A DNA stretch of 64,000 bases from Dyadobacter koreensis (GCF_900108855.1 NZ_FNXY01000002.1:186001-250000), one strand, 5' to 3'. Positions 8,018 through 17,626 are shown, counted from the first letter of the stretch. Numbers and translations: made by a program. The notes: generated from the letters alone by a model not told the origin.

Positions 8018-11000
8018 ATGAATCGAATCCTTAAAGCATATTTAAAACGTCTTACCAATCTCAGCACACGCAATAAGTCGTTATTGTTAACGACATTGCC
8101 TGCCGAACAGTTTTTGGATATAAATGAAACTGATTTTCTTCTGGGTAAATCTTCTTTTGAGTTTATCCAGAATCTCATACACAGAAAAACCAGAATTCCG
8201 CTTTGCGATGTCCAGGATCCGCGTTTTGAAAAAGTGAATGAAGTCAGTAAAAGGCTGAGGAAAATAGCCCGGACTGAACATTTTATTGAAGAAGAACGTG
8301 GTTCAAGAGATTTGTATGTGGGTTATCCTTTTGTCAGGGGGAAACTTTCTGATGGAACTCCGATACACGCGCCACTTTTATTCTTTCCGGTAACCCTTCG
8401 TATTGACCGCGAACAATGGTGTTTGTTTGAAAGGGATGACATTGGAATTACGCTGAACCGGAGTTTTGCTTTGGCTTATGCGCACTTTAATGAGGCAATT
8501 ATTTCTGATGAAACACTGGAAAAGTCTTTTGAAGATTTTTCCAGAGATATCTTGGAATTTCGTACGCAGTTGTATGAGTGGCTGAAAGAAACACCGCTAA
8601 GAATAAACTTTAATCAGCAACTTTTTGAAGATAAGCTTAAACCTTTTGATATTCAAAAGAGCTCAGACTTACAGCTTTTGGAAAAAAATGGAGAATTGAA
8701 ACTCTTTCCGGAGGCAGTTTTAGGAATATTTCCTCAGGCTGGATCTTATCTTGTTCCTGATTATGATGCGCTTTTGGAAATGTCTGAGGATAGCAATTTT
8801 AACATGTTGCTGCTGGAAAACGAAGTTGAATCAGATTCGGTCATGGAAGAGCTTGGAGAGAGTGACCCGTCTAGTTATCCGACTCAGCTAAAAGAGGAAC
8901 AAATTCTCACCCCTTTCCCTATTGATGAGTCTCAGGAAGCAATAATTCGATCCGTGAAATCCGGAAAGTCGGTTGTCGTTCAGGGCCCTCCCGGCAGTGG
9001 TAAATCTCAGCTGATTTGTAACTTGATGGCCGATTTTGCTTCTCAAGGAAAACGGGTGCTACTTGTTTGCCAAAAAAGAGCTGCGCTTGATGTCGTTTAC
9101 CAGCGTCTTAAAACAGTTGGTATGGATCCTTTTGTGGGACTAATTCACGATTTTAAAAATGACAGAGCAGAACTTTACAGGCAGTTTGCTGTACAGATCG
9201 AGCAGATAGAATCTTATCGCCAGCAGAATTATAGCCTTGATGCCGTTTTTTTAGAAAGGCAGTTTACGCAGGAAAGCAGACAAATTGATAGGACTATTGG
9301 CGAACTTGATTCATTTCGCGAGGCACTTTTTGATGAAAATGAATCAGGTGTTTCTGTGAAAGAGTTGTATCTGACCAGCAATCCCAAGGGTGAATATGTA
9401 GACTTGAAAGATAACTATCGCTATTTCCGCCTTGATCACTGGGATGATTTTAAAAGACGTTTCAAGACATATTCCAGTTATAGTTTACAATTCAACAAAA
9501 AACACGACTGGTTCAACCGCAGAAGTTTCGCAAAATTTGGACTGGGTGATCTGCGGAATATAGAGCGTATGTTATCTGACTGGCCGGATGCGTATATTCA
9601 CCAAAGCCGTGCGTTTGAAAATATAACCGGAAGACCGTTTTCCATTGATTACATCCGGTACAGAAATGAAATTCTGGAAAGGCTGGCGGATGTAGCACAG
9701 CTTGTCCAAAATGAAACAACTTATTCGCTCTTCAAAACCTATTTATTTTCGGATAAGAGTAGTGCGGAGCGTTTGGCTTTTATACGGCAAACTTCAGACG
9801 CGTTGGAAGGATTTGCCGAAGATGGAATCGAAGCTACATTAGTGCGATCACAATTATCTGTTTTTCGCGGGCAACTTAGAAAGGCAATTGAAGCAAAGCA
9901 ATCTTCGGTTTCTTCGGTTTGGTGGAGTCTGTTCGGAAATGAAAAAGCTATCGTTAATGATATCGCTCAGAAAAATAGCTTGACTACATCACTGCAAGAT
10001 TTGGAAAAACTGGATCTTCGTGTGCGAAACCGAATGGAGCTGCAAAACTGGCTGGAGAATTCACTGCTTTGTTTTGATGAAAAATATATGGAATTCAACG
10101 CGTCTTTCGAAGCGCAGCATGTTCAGTTTTTTCAGTTGGCTGAAAATGCCGCAGACGCAGTTTCAAGGTCGGCAATAAAGCCCTGGAACGAAGTTATCAA
10201 AAACCTGGTATCGAAATCAACAGGGATATATGAATTTAAGGATACCATTGAAAGCCTTTCAACCTGGATAAAATCCTGGAATCGTTTGGAAGAAATGATG
10301 CTTCCATTTTTACTCCCTGAGCAAATTGAGAGATTAATTAAAGATCCCGAATTATATAGTCAGCGACTTTTATCATCCATAAGCAAAGATTTTGATTCTC
10401 TGGCAGAAATGGACCGGACATTTTCTGAAATGACCGCGCAGGAACAAACGGTTTCTAACATAGTACTTTCGAAAAGTGAAAAACTAAATTATAGCCATTC
10501 GGACGACGTTGTCAGACTGTTTGAAAATAGCATCATACTTGAATGGATAGAGCATATTGAAAATAAATATCCCGAATTGCGCGCTGTAACTTCTTTAAAA
10601 ATGCAGCAGTGGGAGGAGCAGCTGCAAGGTAGTATCGGCCGGAAGGAAGATTTAAGCCGAGACATTACTACAATGAAATTGCGTGAAATCACCTATAAAA
10701 ATATTGAGAAAAACCGGCTTGGAAATAGAGTGACCTATCGGGAATTGAATCATCAGGTCACGAAAAAACGTAAAATCTGGCCGATCAGAAAATTACTTGA
10801 AAGTTATTCCGAAGATGTCTTTTCACTGATTCCATGTTGGATGGCTTCGCCCGAAGCAGTTTCTGCCATCTTTCCAATGGAGGCGGGTCTATTCGATCTT
10901 GTTATATTTGATGAAGCTTCTCAGTGTTATGCGGAATATGGTTTGCCGGCAGCTTACAGAGGGAAACAAGTGGTTGTGGCGGGAGATAGCAAACAGCTTT

Positions 11001-12004
11001 CACCAAGCGATCTCTACAAAGTTCGTTACGAAGATAAGGTAGAAGAGGAGGATATAGTGGTAGCTCTTGAAGTGGTCTCATTACTGGATCTTGCGGCGCA
11101 AAGTCTTGATCAATATCAACTTACGGGACATTATCGAAGTTTATCCCTGGATCTTATTGATTTTTCCAACCATCATTTTTATAAAGATTCATTGCGTTTA
11201 CTCCCCGACTTTAATCTGATCAACAAACAGCAGCCGGGAATCACATACATAAAAACGGATGGCGTATGGAAACAAAATACTAACCTTGCTGAGGCAGAAA
11301 AAGTTGTTGAATTAGTTTCTGAATTAGCTAAAACAGATAAGTCAATTGGCGTCGTAACGTTTAATTTCTATCAGCAGCAACTTATTCAGGAGACTTTGGA
11401 GGAAGCTGACGTTAAAGCAGATGGACTTTTTGTCAAGAATATTGAAAATGTGCAGGGAGACGAGCGTGATATTATTATTTTCTCTATGGGATATGCTCCT
11501 GACGAAAAAGGAAAGGTTTCTGCTAATTTTGGTAGTCTGAATGCGGGTGGGGGAGAAAACAGGCTCAATGTTGCCATCACACGTGCGCGGGAGAAGATTT
11601 ATTTTATTACCAGTTTGTGGCCTTCGCAATTACAAACAGATAACGCGGCAAATCAGGGACCAAAATTGCTAAAAGCGTATCTTCAATATGCCCAGGATGT
11701 ATCGGATGGAAATTATAAACCGAAACCTTTAGCTACGGATAAATTCAGATCTAACTGGTTACTGAAGGATCGCCTGGCAAGATTGAAACCGGAACTGCAA
11801 AAAGAATTGCCCTTTTCTGACCTTACCATAAAACAGGAAGGGGTATATAAAGGTCTGATCCTGACGGACGATGATTTGTATCACCGAAGTAAATCGTCAA
11901 AAGAGCCACACGCTTATTTACCCCTTCTGTTACGACTGAAAAACTGGCCGGTCAGGCGAATTTACAGTCGGGAATATTGGAACGGATCCATGAATCTGGA
12001 TTAA
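8018..12004 (+). CDS. DUF4011-type SF1 (UPF1-like) helicase with a short Vsr-like C-terminus
   Basis: 1328 residues. The N-terminus (LTNLSTRNKSLLL; FVRGKLSDGTPIHAPLLFFP) is DUF4011-like. The SF1 helicase core is split by a long helical insert, about residues 380-930. Walker A is GPPGSGKS with Lys329, Walker B is IFDEAS with Asp965/Glu966, then GDSKQLSP and a late motif VAITRAREK. The last 45 or so residues (TDDDLYH at 1283-1289, RRIYSREYW near the end) resemble the end of the Vsr-like endonuclease domain found at the tail of many relatives, but it is short and its usual acidic and basic positions look altered. It probably unwinds nucleic acid; similar architectures occur in repair and antiphage proteins. 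The stop codon overlaps the convergent DUF1080 gene by 4 bases. Confidence 0.85.
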   Translation: MNRILKAYLKRLTNLSTRNKSLLLTTLPAEQFLDINETDFLLGKSSFEFIQNLIHRKTRIPLCDVQDPRFEKVNEVSKRLRKIARTEHFIEEERGSRDLYVGYPFVRGKLSDGTPIHAPLLFFPVTLRIDREQWCLFERDDIGITLNRSFALAYAHFNEAIISDETLEKSFEDFSRDILEFRTQLYEWLKETPLRINFNQQLFEDKLKPFDIQKSSDLQLLEKNGELKLFPEAVLGIFPQAGSYLVPDYDALLEMSEDSNFNMLLLENEVESDSVMEELGESDPSSYPTQLKEEQILTPFPIDESQEAIIRSVKSGKSVVVQGPPGSGKSQLICNLMADFASQGKRVLLVCQKRAALDVVYQRLKTVGMDPFVGLIHDFKNDRAELYRQFAVQIEQIESYRQQNYSLDAVFLERQFTQESRQIDRTIGELDSFREALFDENESGVSVKELYLTSNPKGEYVDLKDNYRYFRLDHWDDFKRRFKTYSSYSLQFNKKHDWFNRRSFAKFGLGDLRNIERMLSDWPDAYIHQSRAFENITGRPFSIDYIRYRNEILERLADVAQLVQNETTYSLFKTYLFSDKSSAERLAFIRQTSDALEGFAEDGIEATLVRSQLSVFRGQLRKAIEAKQSSVSSVWWSLFGNEKAIVNDIAQKNSLTTSLQDLEKLDLRVRNRMELQNWLENSLLCFDEKYMEFNASFEAQHVQFFQLAENAADAVSRSAIKPWNEVIKNLVSKSTGIYEFKDTIESLSTWIKSWNRLEEMMLPFLLPEQIERLIKDPELYSQRLLSSISKDFDSLAEMDRTFSEMTAQEQTVSNIVLSKSEKLNYSHSDDVVRLFENSIILEWIEHIENKYPELRAVTSLKMQQWEEQLQGSIGRKEDLSRDITTMKLREITYKNIEKNRLGNRVTYRELNHQVTKKRKIWPIRKLLESYSEDVFSLIPCWMASPEAVSAIFPMEAGLFDLVIFDEASQCYAEYGLPAAYRGKQVVVAGDSKQLSPSDLYKVRYEDKVEEEDIVVALEVVSLLDLAAQSLDQYQLTGHYRSLSLDLIDFSNHHFYKDSLRLLPDFNLINKQQPGITYIKTDGVWKQNTNLAEAEKVVELVSELAKTDKSIGVVTFNFYQQQLIQETLEEADVKADGLFVKNIENVQGDERDIIIFSMGYAPDEKGKVSANFGSLNAGGGENRLNVAITRAREKIYFITSLWPSQLQTDNAANQGPKLLKAYLQYAQDVSDGNYKPKPLATDKFRSNWLLKDRLARLKPELQKELPFSDLTIKQEGVYKGLILTDDDLYHRSKSSKEPHAYLPLLLRLKNWPVRRIYSREYWNGSMNLD

Positions 12005-12717
12005 AGTTCTTTGATCCGGATATTTCTGAAGGATACTTTGTTTCCGTGATCCTGCAAAGCAATTTTTCCTTTTTGAGAAACCCCGAAACCATCCCAGGTT
12101 TTGAATTTGCTGTTGGCTACCAACTTATCCCATTCAGGGCCCATAGTAGAGAATTCAACAAGTTTTTTGCCATTTAACCAGCTTTCGCCGTGGCCGTTCT
12201 TGATTACAACTTTCGCTTTATTCCATTCGCCGGCTGGTTTTGTTACAGTGAAGTCGCTTGGAGGCAACATGTCATACAACGAAGCTGATTTATGATTTCC
12301 ATCTTTTCCCGCTTTCGCATCAGGATGTTTTACATCGTCCAGAATCTGGATTTCAGGACCTGTCGAATATGGGCAGCAATATTTCTTGTCTTCGATGACG
12401 TGATAGATAATTCCGCTGTTACCACCTTCACTGATTTTCCATTCAAGTTCCAGTTCGAAATCTCCATACTCTTTATCTGTTACTAAATCTTTCCCGCCTT
12501 TTTCAGCAAGGACAATAGCACCATCTTCAACTTTCCATCCTGGATTAACAGATGATTCCTGCCAGCTATGCCATCCCGCCGTTGTTTTACCGTCAAACAA
12601 TTTTACCCATTTTCCTTTTGACTGAGCTTGTGATTCGTTTCCGATAAAGGCTAATGAGAATAAGGCGATTAAGGCCGTTTTGCCAAATCCTTGCCATTTT
12701 GTCAAATTCATATTCAA
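12001..12717 (-). CDS. Secreted DUF1080 (3-keto-disaccharide hydrolase-like) protein
   Basis: 238 residues. An N-terminal signal peptide (about residues 13-32, ending in SQAQ) precedes one DUF1080 domain with the family features LFDGKTTAGWHSW, WKVEDGAIV, GGNSGIIYHV and a C-terminal SFRNIRIKEL. The fold is a concanavalin-like jelly roll. Some family members hydrolyse 3-keto-glycosides, and many are found in Bacteroidota and Planctomycetes next to sugar oxidoreductases. No such oxidoreductase is adjacent here, so the substrate is unknown. It is divergent from the HIT gene and convergent with the helicase gene. Confidence 0.88.
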   Translation of the reverse strand: MNMNLTKWQGFGKTALIALFSLAFIGNESQAQSKGKWVKLFDGKTTAGWHSWQESSVNPGWKVEDGAIVLAEKGGKDLVTDKEYGDFELELEWKISEGGNSGIIYHVIEDKKYCCPYSTGPEIQILDDVKHPDAKAGKDGNHKSASLYDMLPPSDFTVTKPAGEWNKAKVVIKNGHGESWLNGKKLVEFSTMGPEWDKLVANSKFKTWDGFGVSQKGKIALQDHGNKVSFRNIRIKEL

Positions 12718-12749
12718 TATTTTTAAAAGTTTTGGAACACAATATTAAG

Positions 12750-12757
12750 TACTTTTG
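12750..12757 (+). promoter_or_regulatory. Possible -7 element for the HIT gene
   Basis: TACTTTTG matches TAnnTTTG, 82 bases before the HIT start codon in the divergent intergenic region. A TTTG lies 15 bases upstream, a shorter spacing than usual. Confidence 0.4.
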
Positions 12758-12839
12758 GACTCGGAACTACTTAAAATCTAATTAAAGTTTAACGTATTCT
12801 GAAAGTCAATTATTTATAAAATTTGAAAACAAATCAATT

Positions 12840-13229
12840 ATGGCTTCCATATTTTCAAGAATTGTAAGTGGCGAGATTCCGTCCCATAAAATTGCAGAGA
12901 ATGATGAGTTTCTAGCTTTTTTAGATGCTTTCCCGATCGCTAAGGGACATACGTTAGTAATTCCGAAGAAAGAAGTTGACTATATTTTTGATCTTGAAGA
13001 CGATCTGTACTCGCGACTTTTCTTGTTTGCAAAGAGTATCGTGCCAGCTCTGGAGAAGACTGTACCTTGTGTAAGAATAGGCGTTAGTGTGATTGGTCTC
13101 GAAGTACCTCACGTCCATATTCACCTACTTCCACTGAATTCAATGAAAGATGCAGATTTTAGTAAGAAAATAAAGATCACACAGGAAGAGCTGGCTGAAC
13201 TTGCGAGGCAGATCCGCCAAAATATATAA
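12840..13229 (+). CDS. HIT-family nucleotide hydrolase
   Basis: 129 residues, one complete HIT domain. The N-terminus has the family start IFSRIVSGEIPSHKIAENDE. The histidine triad HVHIH lies at residues 91-95 and is followed by LLPL. HIT proteins of this size hydrolyse purine nucleoside phosphoramidates or dinucleotides such as AppppA in the cytosol. The usual HGD-type loop before the triad reads SVIGLEVPHVH, a common variant. It is a single gene, convergent with the first wzi-type gene. Confidence 0.93.
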   Translation: MASIFSRIVSGEIPSHKIAENDEFLAFLDAFPIAKGHTLVIPKKEVDYIFDLEDDLYSRLFLFAKSIVPALEKTVPCVRIGVSVIGLEVPHVHIHLLPLNSMKDADFSKKIKITQEELAELARQIRQNI

Positions 13230-13259
13230 GACAATTAAAGTAGGTATCGTTAAATCTTA

Positions 13260-14762
13260 TTACCTGCTCAAAAGGCCCTCCTTACGTAATCCAAGTGTAA
13301 AGCCGTATGTATCTGGATAGAGCTCTCCAAGATCTGCCGCCACAGAGCCTTTTAAAATGGTGCCTCCGAACAGGTTTATTTTTCCTTGCATGGTTATGAG
13401 GCCTGAGAATTGGTTTATTGAAGGGAATGGCTGGTCATAGGTTCCGATATTGCTTGAATATGACATTTTAGTTGTCCAAACCATTTTCCGAAGAAATGTT
13501 CCTCTAAGCCCCAAGTGATACACTGCAACTCTATTATTGCTTGTGAAACTATCTGCATATTTTGGCCACTTCCATTGAGTATCAGTTGTGGGAGCAATAA
13601 ACGGTGTTCCAATAGTGCGGTCGTAGTACGACCAACCATCGCGGACTTGAGTGTGGTTAAAGTAATTATCTCTACCTAAGCTTCCTCGTGGAGCGTTCAA
13701 ATCACCATAAATAAACTCAGAACCGCCTTGATTCTTAGTATACAGAAATTCAATGTTTGCCTCGGTAATGGAAAAGCTAGATCCGTAAAAGTTTTTACTA
13801 CGGAACCTAATACCATTTAAACCATCTGCGAGACTTTTAAGGGCAAAGAGAGAACCGTCTTCGAAAATGTTTTGACGATAAAAAAACCAAGAATTGGAAA
13901 AACTCTCGATTTCCATTCCCATGTCTATGGTTCCAAGATGGTTACCTACCCGGTTGTGATTATCAAAATAATTTTCTTGCCCAACATTGGAGTCTCCTGA
14001 TCTACCTATAATTAGGTTAACGTAGTTGCCAAATCCAGTTGGCATCTTTCCATTGATAGTCTCATAAGGTGAATTGCCGCCCCATTGAACTTGATGATTA
14101 ATACCACCATACAGCTTCAGTCTTGAGGATATTTTCCCTACACGTAAATAAAAAGCCTTTTGGTGTAACTTAAGGTTGCTGGTAATAGGCCGGTTATTTT
14201 CAAATAGTCCTTCAGAATAAAATGTGTTAAAGGATATCCAGCCTTTGGTAAAAGGAACTGAAACAAACCCTACGGTGCCAATTTGAATCTTTGGAATGGG
14301 CATCGCATTATTGGACCAAATATAGGAACCTGTTCCTAATGTTGAATCTGCTAGGCCGATCCATTGTTTTTTTCGTCCAGCAAAAAGTTCCCAATTTTTA
14401 AAGCGGATGGTACCGTGAATCTGCGGAAGAAGTAATTTTGATTCTTTGGTTAAGTTGCCGACAGCTTGAATACCTCCACCAATTCTCCATTTATTTTTTT
14501 GGTCACTACTATTTAGTGACCAAAAATTTTCCAGCTGAATATTTAAAGTTCCTGTGGGACTTGTTCTGGGAACAATGCCGAACTGATTGGCTTGAATCCA
14601 AAATGGTGTTCTTGAAGTCGAACTGGCCATACCCAATACTTCGATGAATGAATCTGTCGTGTCCTGGTATACGATAGGAAATTTAGTATTTGGTTGTGAG
14701 TAACTCTGGATGGCTAAGGTAGCAGTAAATAAAAATGCAAGGCTAAGAGAAAATAACTTCAT
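13260..14762 (-). CDS. Wzi-family capsule assembly outer-membrane protein, copy 1
   Basis: 500 residues with a signal peptide (residues 1-22, ending SYSQ). The mature part has the spaced aromatic beta-strands of an outer-membrane barrel and Wzi-family features: an N-terminal TPFWIQANQFGIVP, then LFAGRKKQWIG, MPIPKIQIGT, GGINHQVQWGG, YRQNIFEDGSLF and LADGLNGI. Wzi is an outer-membrane lectin that anchors newly exported capsular polysaccharide in Enterobacteria. The neighbouring gene is a paralogue of similar length, and both lie just downstream of the polysaccharide operon terminator. A surface-attachment role is inferred from family and context. Confidence 0.85.
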   Translation of the reverse strand: MKLFSLSLAFLFTATLAIQSYSQPNTKFPIVYQDTTDSFIEVLGMASSTSRTPFWIQANQFGIVPRTSPTGTLNIQLENFWSLNSSDQKNKWRIGGGIQAVGNLTKESKLLLPQIHGTIRFKNWELFAGRKKQWIGLADSTLGTGSYIWSNNAMPIPKIQIGTVGFVSVPFTKGWISFNTFYSEGLFENNRPITSNLKLHQKAFYLRVGKISSRLKLYGGINHQVQWGGNSPYETINGKMPTGFGNYVNLIIGRSGDSNVGQENYFDNHNRVGNHLGTIDMGMEIESFSNSWFFYRQNIFEDGSLFALKSLADGLNGIRFRSKNFYGSSFSITEANIEFLYTKNQGGSEFIYGDLNAPRGSLGRDNYFNHTQVRDGWSYYDRTIGTPFIAPTTDTQWKWPKYADSFTSNNRVAVYHLGLRGTFLRKMVWTTKMSYSSNIGTYDQPFPSINQFSGLITMQGKINLFGGTILKGSVAADLGELYPDTYGFTLGLRKEGLLSR

Positions 14763-14879
14763 AAGGCTACCTTTCGTTTTTTATATTAGTGGTGTACATC
14801 GTATTTCAATAGTATAAAAGTATGAAGAAGTTTTTGCTAGACAATAGTGGGCAGTAATAACTTTAATTACGCACATAAC

Positions 14880-16322
14880 TTAATTTATATATCCACTTCT
14901 TCGAACACCAATGGTGAAACTTGTGGCATTTGGATATAACTTTCCGAAATCAGAATAAAGCCCGGCCGTAACTGTTGTATAATTGAGCTGTTTTATACGC
15001 TTTTCAGCATTTAGTCCCAGAGAAACTTGATTCGAGTTATTGGAAAACGGACTTATATACGTTCCCTTATTTACAGAATAGGTTGCGCGAACGGTTATCA
15101 CGGTATTAAGCCAGGAAGCACTAACTCCTGAGTGAACTGCAGTAATCCGATTATTATTTGTAAACTCAGTACCAGATTTTGGTAAATTTTCGTTCGTCAG
15201 ATTTTTACTCGGACTTAACGGTGTTCCTATACCTCTATTTTTGTAGGACCAACCGTTACTGTAAATAAGCGAATTGAAATAATTCCCTTTCTCGAAAATT
15301 AATAATCCAAAATCAGGATTCGTATTAGTTTGATTTTGTGTACTTAAAAACTCAACCAAAAAAGAGTTGATTATGAAGTGATTTCCAGATTTATAAATTT
15401 GGCTATTTCGCTGAATTTTTATTCCATTTAATCCGTCAGAAAAATTATTGATTTTAAACAAAGAACCCGTCTCGTAAATATTCTGTCGGTATATGTAATA
15501 ATTCCAATTTCTATCTTTGTACGTCGCAGCTAAGTCAATTGTGCCAAAGTGTGTGCCGATCTTTTTATAATCCAACGTTTTTCCTGTGATCACATGCCAA
15601 TATGCCTTAGAACGGGTTAGGTTATATACTGGCATAATTTGGTCCTCCCCTCCCCAAATCGCCTGATGATTAAAGCCGGTTAAAATGTTAATTTTATTGC
15701 GATGATTCCCAATTCTTAAATAAAATGATTTTTGATGAAGATAAGTTGACGATACATAATCCGTACTTCCATAAACGATACGGCTACCATCCAGAATTCC
15801 GTCTGAATAGGAGGCCTTAACTGCTAGAAAATCATTCGTAAAGGCAAGGGGGAAAAAATCAGGAATTGAGATTTGAACTCGTGGCATTGGTCTGGAATTA
15901 CCTGATACAGCAAGTGAACCCGACGTCATCAAACTGTCAACCAGCCCTGTCATATTCTTCTTTTGCCCAACCATCAGCTCAACTGGCCCTGCTTTTCCAG
16001 CTACGAATAAATCTGTAAAAAATACGTCCGCCTTATTACCATAATTTGTAATAAGTTCGACTCCTGCAGACCATTGAAAAGCTCGGGGATTGCTTGGGTT
16101 ATATATTTTATTTAACGCAAATTGTCCGTTTGCAAAGGTCCCGTTCAACGGTATCATCCCACTTTTATTAGCATGTAACCAAAAAGGTGTTTGGTCATTT
16201 GAGCTTGCGACTAACAGGCCTGCTTTATAGGTTATTGTAGAATCTTGTGCCCTAAGTTTTAGGGTTAAAAGGGTGAAAATCGAAAAAAAGAAAACGCGTA
16301 TTATATGGTTCGATACTAACAT
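14880..16322 (-). CDS. Wzi-family capsule assembly outer-membrane protein, copy 2
   Basis: 480 residues with a signal peptide (about residues 1-25, ending LRAQ). It parallels copy 1 motif by motif: TPFWLHANKSGMIP, MVGQKKNMTGLVDS, PMPRVQISIPDFF, LTGFNHQAIWGG, HFGTIDLAATY, YRQNIYETGSLF and FSDGLNGIKI. The two are clear paralogues, although nothing suggests recent duplication at the residue level. The 117-base gap to copy 1 holds no terminator, so they may form one transcript. It probably shares the outer-membrane polysaccharide-binding role; the reason for two copies is not evident. Confidence 0.83.
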   Translation of the reverse strand: MLVSNHIIRVFFFSIFTLLTLKLRAQDSTITYKAGLLVASSNDQTPFWLHANKSGMIPLNGTFANGQFALNKIYNPSNPRAFQWSAGVELITNYGNKADVFFTDLFVAGKAGPVELMVGQKKNMTGLVDSLMTSGSLAVSGNSRPMPRVQISIPDFFPLAFTNDFLAVKASYSDGILDGSRIVYGSTDYVSSTYLHQKSFYLRIGNHRNKINILTGFNHQAIWGGEDQIMPVYNLTRSKAYWHVITGKTLDYKKIGTHFGTIDLAATYKDRNWNYYIYRQNIYETGSLFKINNFSDGLNGIKIQRNSQIYKSGNHFIINSFLVEFLSTQNQTNTNPDFGLLIFEKGNYFNSLIYSNGWSYKNRGIGTPLSPSKNLTNENLPKSGTEFTNNNRITAVHSGVSASWLNTVITVRATYSVNKGTYISPFSNNSNQVSLGLNAEKRIKQLNYTTVTAGLYSDFGKLYPNATSFTIGVRRSGYIN

Positions 16323-16379
16323 CTAAGTATAAGAATGCATATGAGTTTTATTACTGATCTCATGATAAATTGTCAGTAA

Positions 16380-16595
16380 AGTTCTTATGGGTCTAATATA
16401 CATTATTCAATTAAACTAATCGATAAAACGGTCAAACTTCTAATAAAACGAGATGGTCCAAATCCAACAGAAGTTTTAAAATTAAAACATGTAAAATTAT
16501 TTCAGTACGTAAACTTTATCGACAGCCTTTTTGACTATTCGGGTATTGATAGCTATTTGAACGTTAAGGCAATAAAAAAGCTTTCCATTGATTAA
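16380..16595 (+). other. Start-less open frame, possible gene remnant
   Basis: The 302-base gap between the second wzi-type gene and the sugar transferase contains a frame of 71 codons between two stops with no ATG, GTG or TTG start in its early part. Its composition is protein-like (for example DGPNPTEVLKLKHVKLFQY), but it has no motif I recognise and its last codons fall in the terminator hairpin. It could be a worn gene remnant or chance. Nothing else is seen in the gap. Confidence 0.2.
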
Positions 16596-16608
16596 TGGAA
16601 AGCTTTTT
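16575..16608 (-). terminator. Terminator at the end of the polysaccharide operon
   Basis: A perfect 15-bp inverted repeat (aaaaagctttccatt / aatggaaagcttttt) with a 4-base loop lies 16 bases after the sugar-transferase stop. The A/T-rich arm ends give a U-tract in both directions. Confidence 0.85.
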
Positions 16609-16624
16609 AAAAGACAAATTTCCT

Positions 16625-17626
16625 TTATATACCTTTTCTCCCTAAAATTACCCAGACAGTAAGCAATATGATTTTGAGTTCAAGTTTAATGCTCCAATTT
16701 TTGATGTAATATAAATCGTACATTAACTTATGTCTTGCATCAAAAACTCCGCTCCCATAGGGATACATTACCTGTGCATATCCGGTAATTCCTGGCTTAA
16801 CCTGATGTCTGACATTGTAATAAGGAATAGTTTCATCAAAAGTCTCGGTAAAAACTGGCCTTTCGGGGCGCGGCCCTATAAGAGAGAGGTCTCTTCTGAA
16901 AATGTTATAGATCTGTGGTAACTCGTCAATTCTACTGGTTCTCATAAAAGCTCCATAAGAAAATACGCGGGAATCCTTTCTTGTAGCAAAAGTAGCTCCA
17001 TTGGACTCTGCATCCAGACGCATGGATCTGAATTTAACGCAGTAGAATGTCTTGTTATTCATTCCTACGCGTTCCTGCCGAAAAAACACAGGTCCCGGAG
17101 ACTGCATTTTTATTCTTATATAGCTAAGAATCCAAAGTGGAAGGCTTATCAAAAATAAGAATGCAGAGGTTGTAACATCAATCACCTTTTTAGGATAACG
17201 GACTCTTCTTTTAAAGGTTAGCAAAGAGTTCAACGAAGGATTACTTTCTCCAACATTGTCAGGAATGTAAACTTTGTAAAGGTAATCTTCACAGAAATCG
17301 AAAACGGTGGTAATTTTTATGGATTTGTTTTTACGAACAACCAACTCATATATTATACGGTTACGTTGGTCATGCTGGGGATTTGTGACAAGATGTATTT
17401 TCTCAAACTTGTCCAGAAGAGGGCTCACAGTTTGATTTAATAAATAATCATCGTCGTCTGAATAAGGGATCAGAATAACTTCCTTATACAATTTTAGAAG
17501 TATTCCGAGATCGCGTTTTTGAAGGAAATAATCATAACTCGTAATGATTAAAACCTCGTTCGTTGTTGCAGTCTTACTGCGTAACGTGTGGGTGTAAGTG
17601 CGGCTAGTAATAAATGTTTTGTCCAT
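16625..17626 (-). CDS. Polyprenyl-phosphate sugar-1-phosphate transferase (initiating transferase)
   Basis: 333 residues. The C-terminal two thirds is a bacterial sugar transferase domain: a single hydrophobic re-entrant segment at about residues 150-172, PGPVFFRQERVG, FRSMR, the catalytic Asp-Glu pair in RIDELPQIYNI, LIGPRPERP and VKPGITGYAQV. Such monotopic enzymes load the first sugar phosphate onto undecaprenyl phosphate to start each polysaccharide repeat. The first 140 or so residues look soluble rather than the four membrane helices of WcaJ/WbaP relatives. It is the last gene of the operon before a strong terminator. The first sugar cannot be told from the sequence. Confidence 0.9.
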   Translation of the reverse strand: MDKTFITSRTYTHTLRSKTATTNEVLIITSYDYFLQKRDLGILLKLYKEVILIPYSDDDDYLLNQTVSPLLDKFEKIHLVTNPQHDQRNRIIYELVVRKNKSIKITTVFDFCEDYLYKVYIPDNVGESNPSLNSLLTFKRRVRYPKKVIDVTTSAFLFLISLPLWILSYIRIKMQSPGPVFFRQERVGMNNKTFYCVKFRSMRLDAESNGATFATRKDSRVFSYGAFMRTSRIDELPQIYNIFRRDLSLIGPRPERPVFTETFDETIPYYNVRHQVKPGITGYAQVMYPYGSGVFDARHKLMYDLYYIKNWSIKLELKIILLTVWVILGRKGI

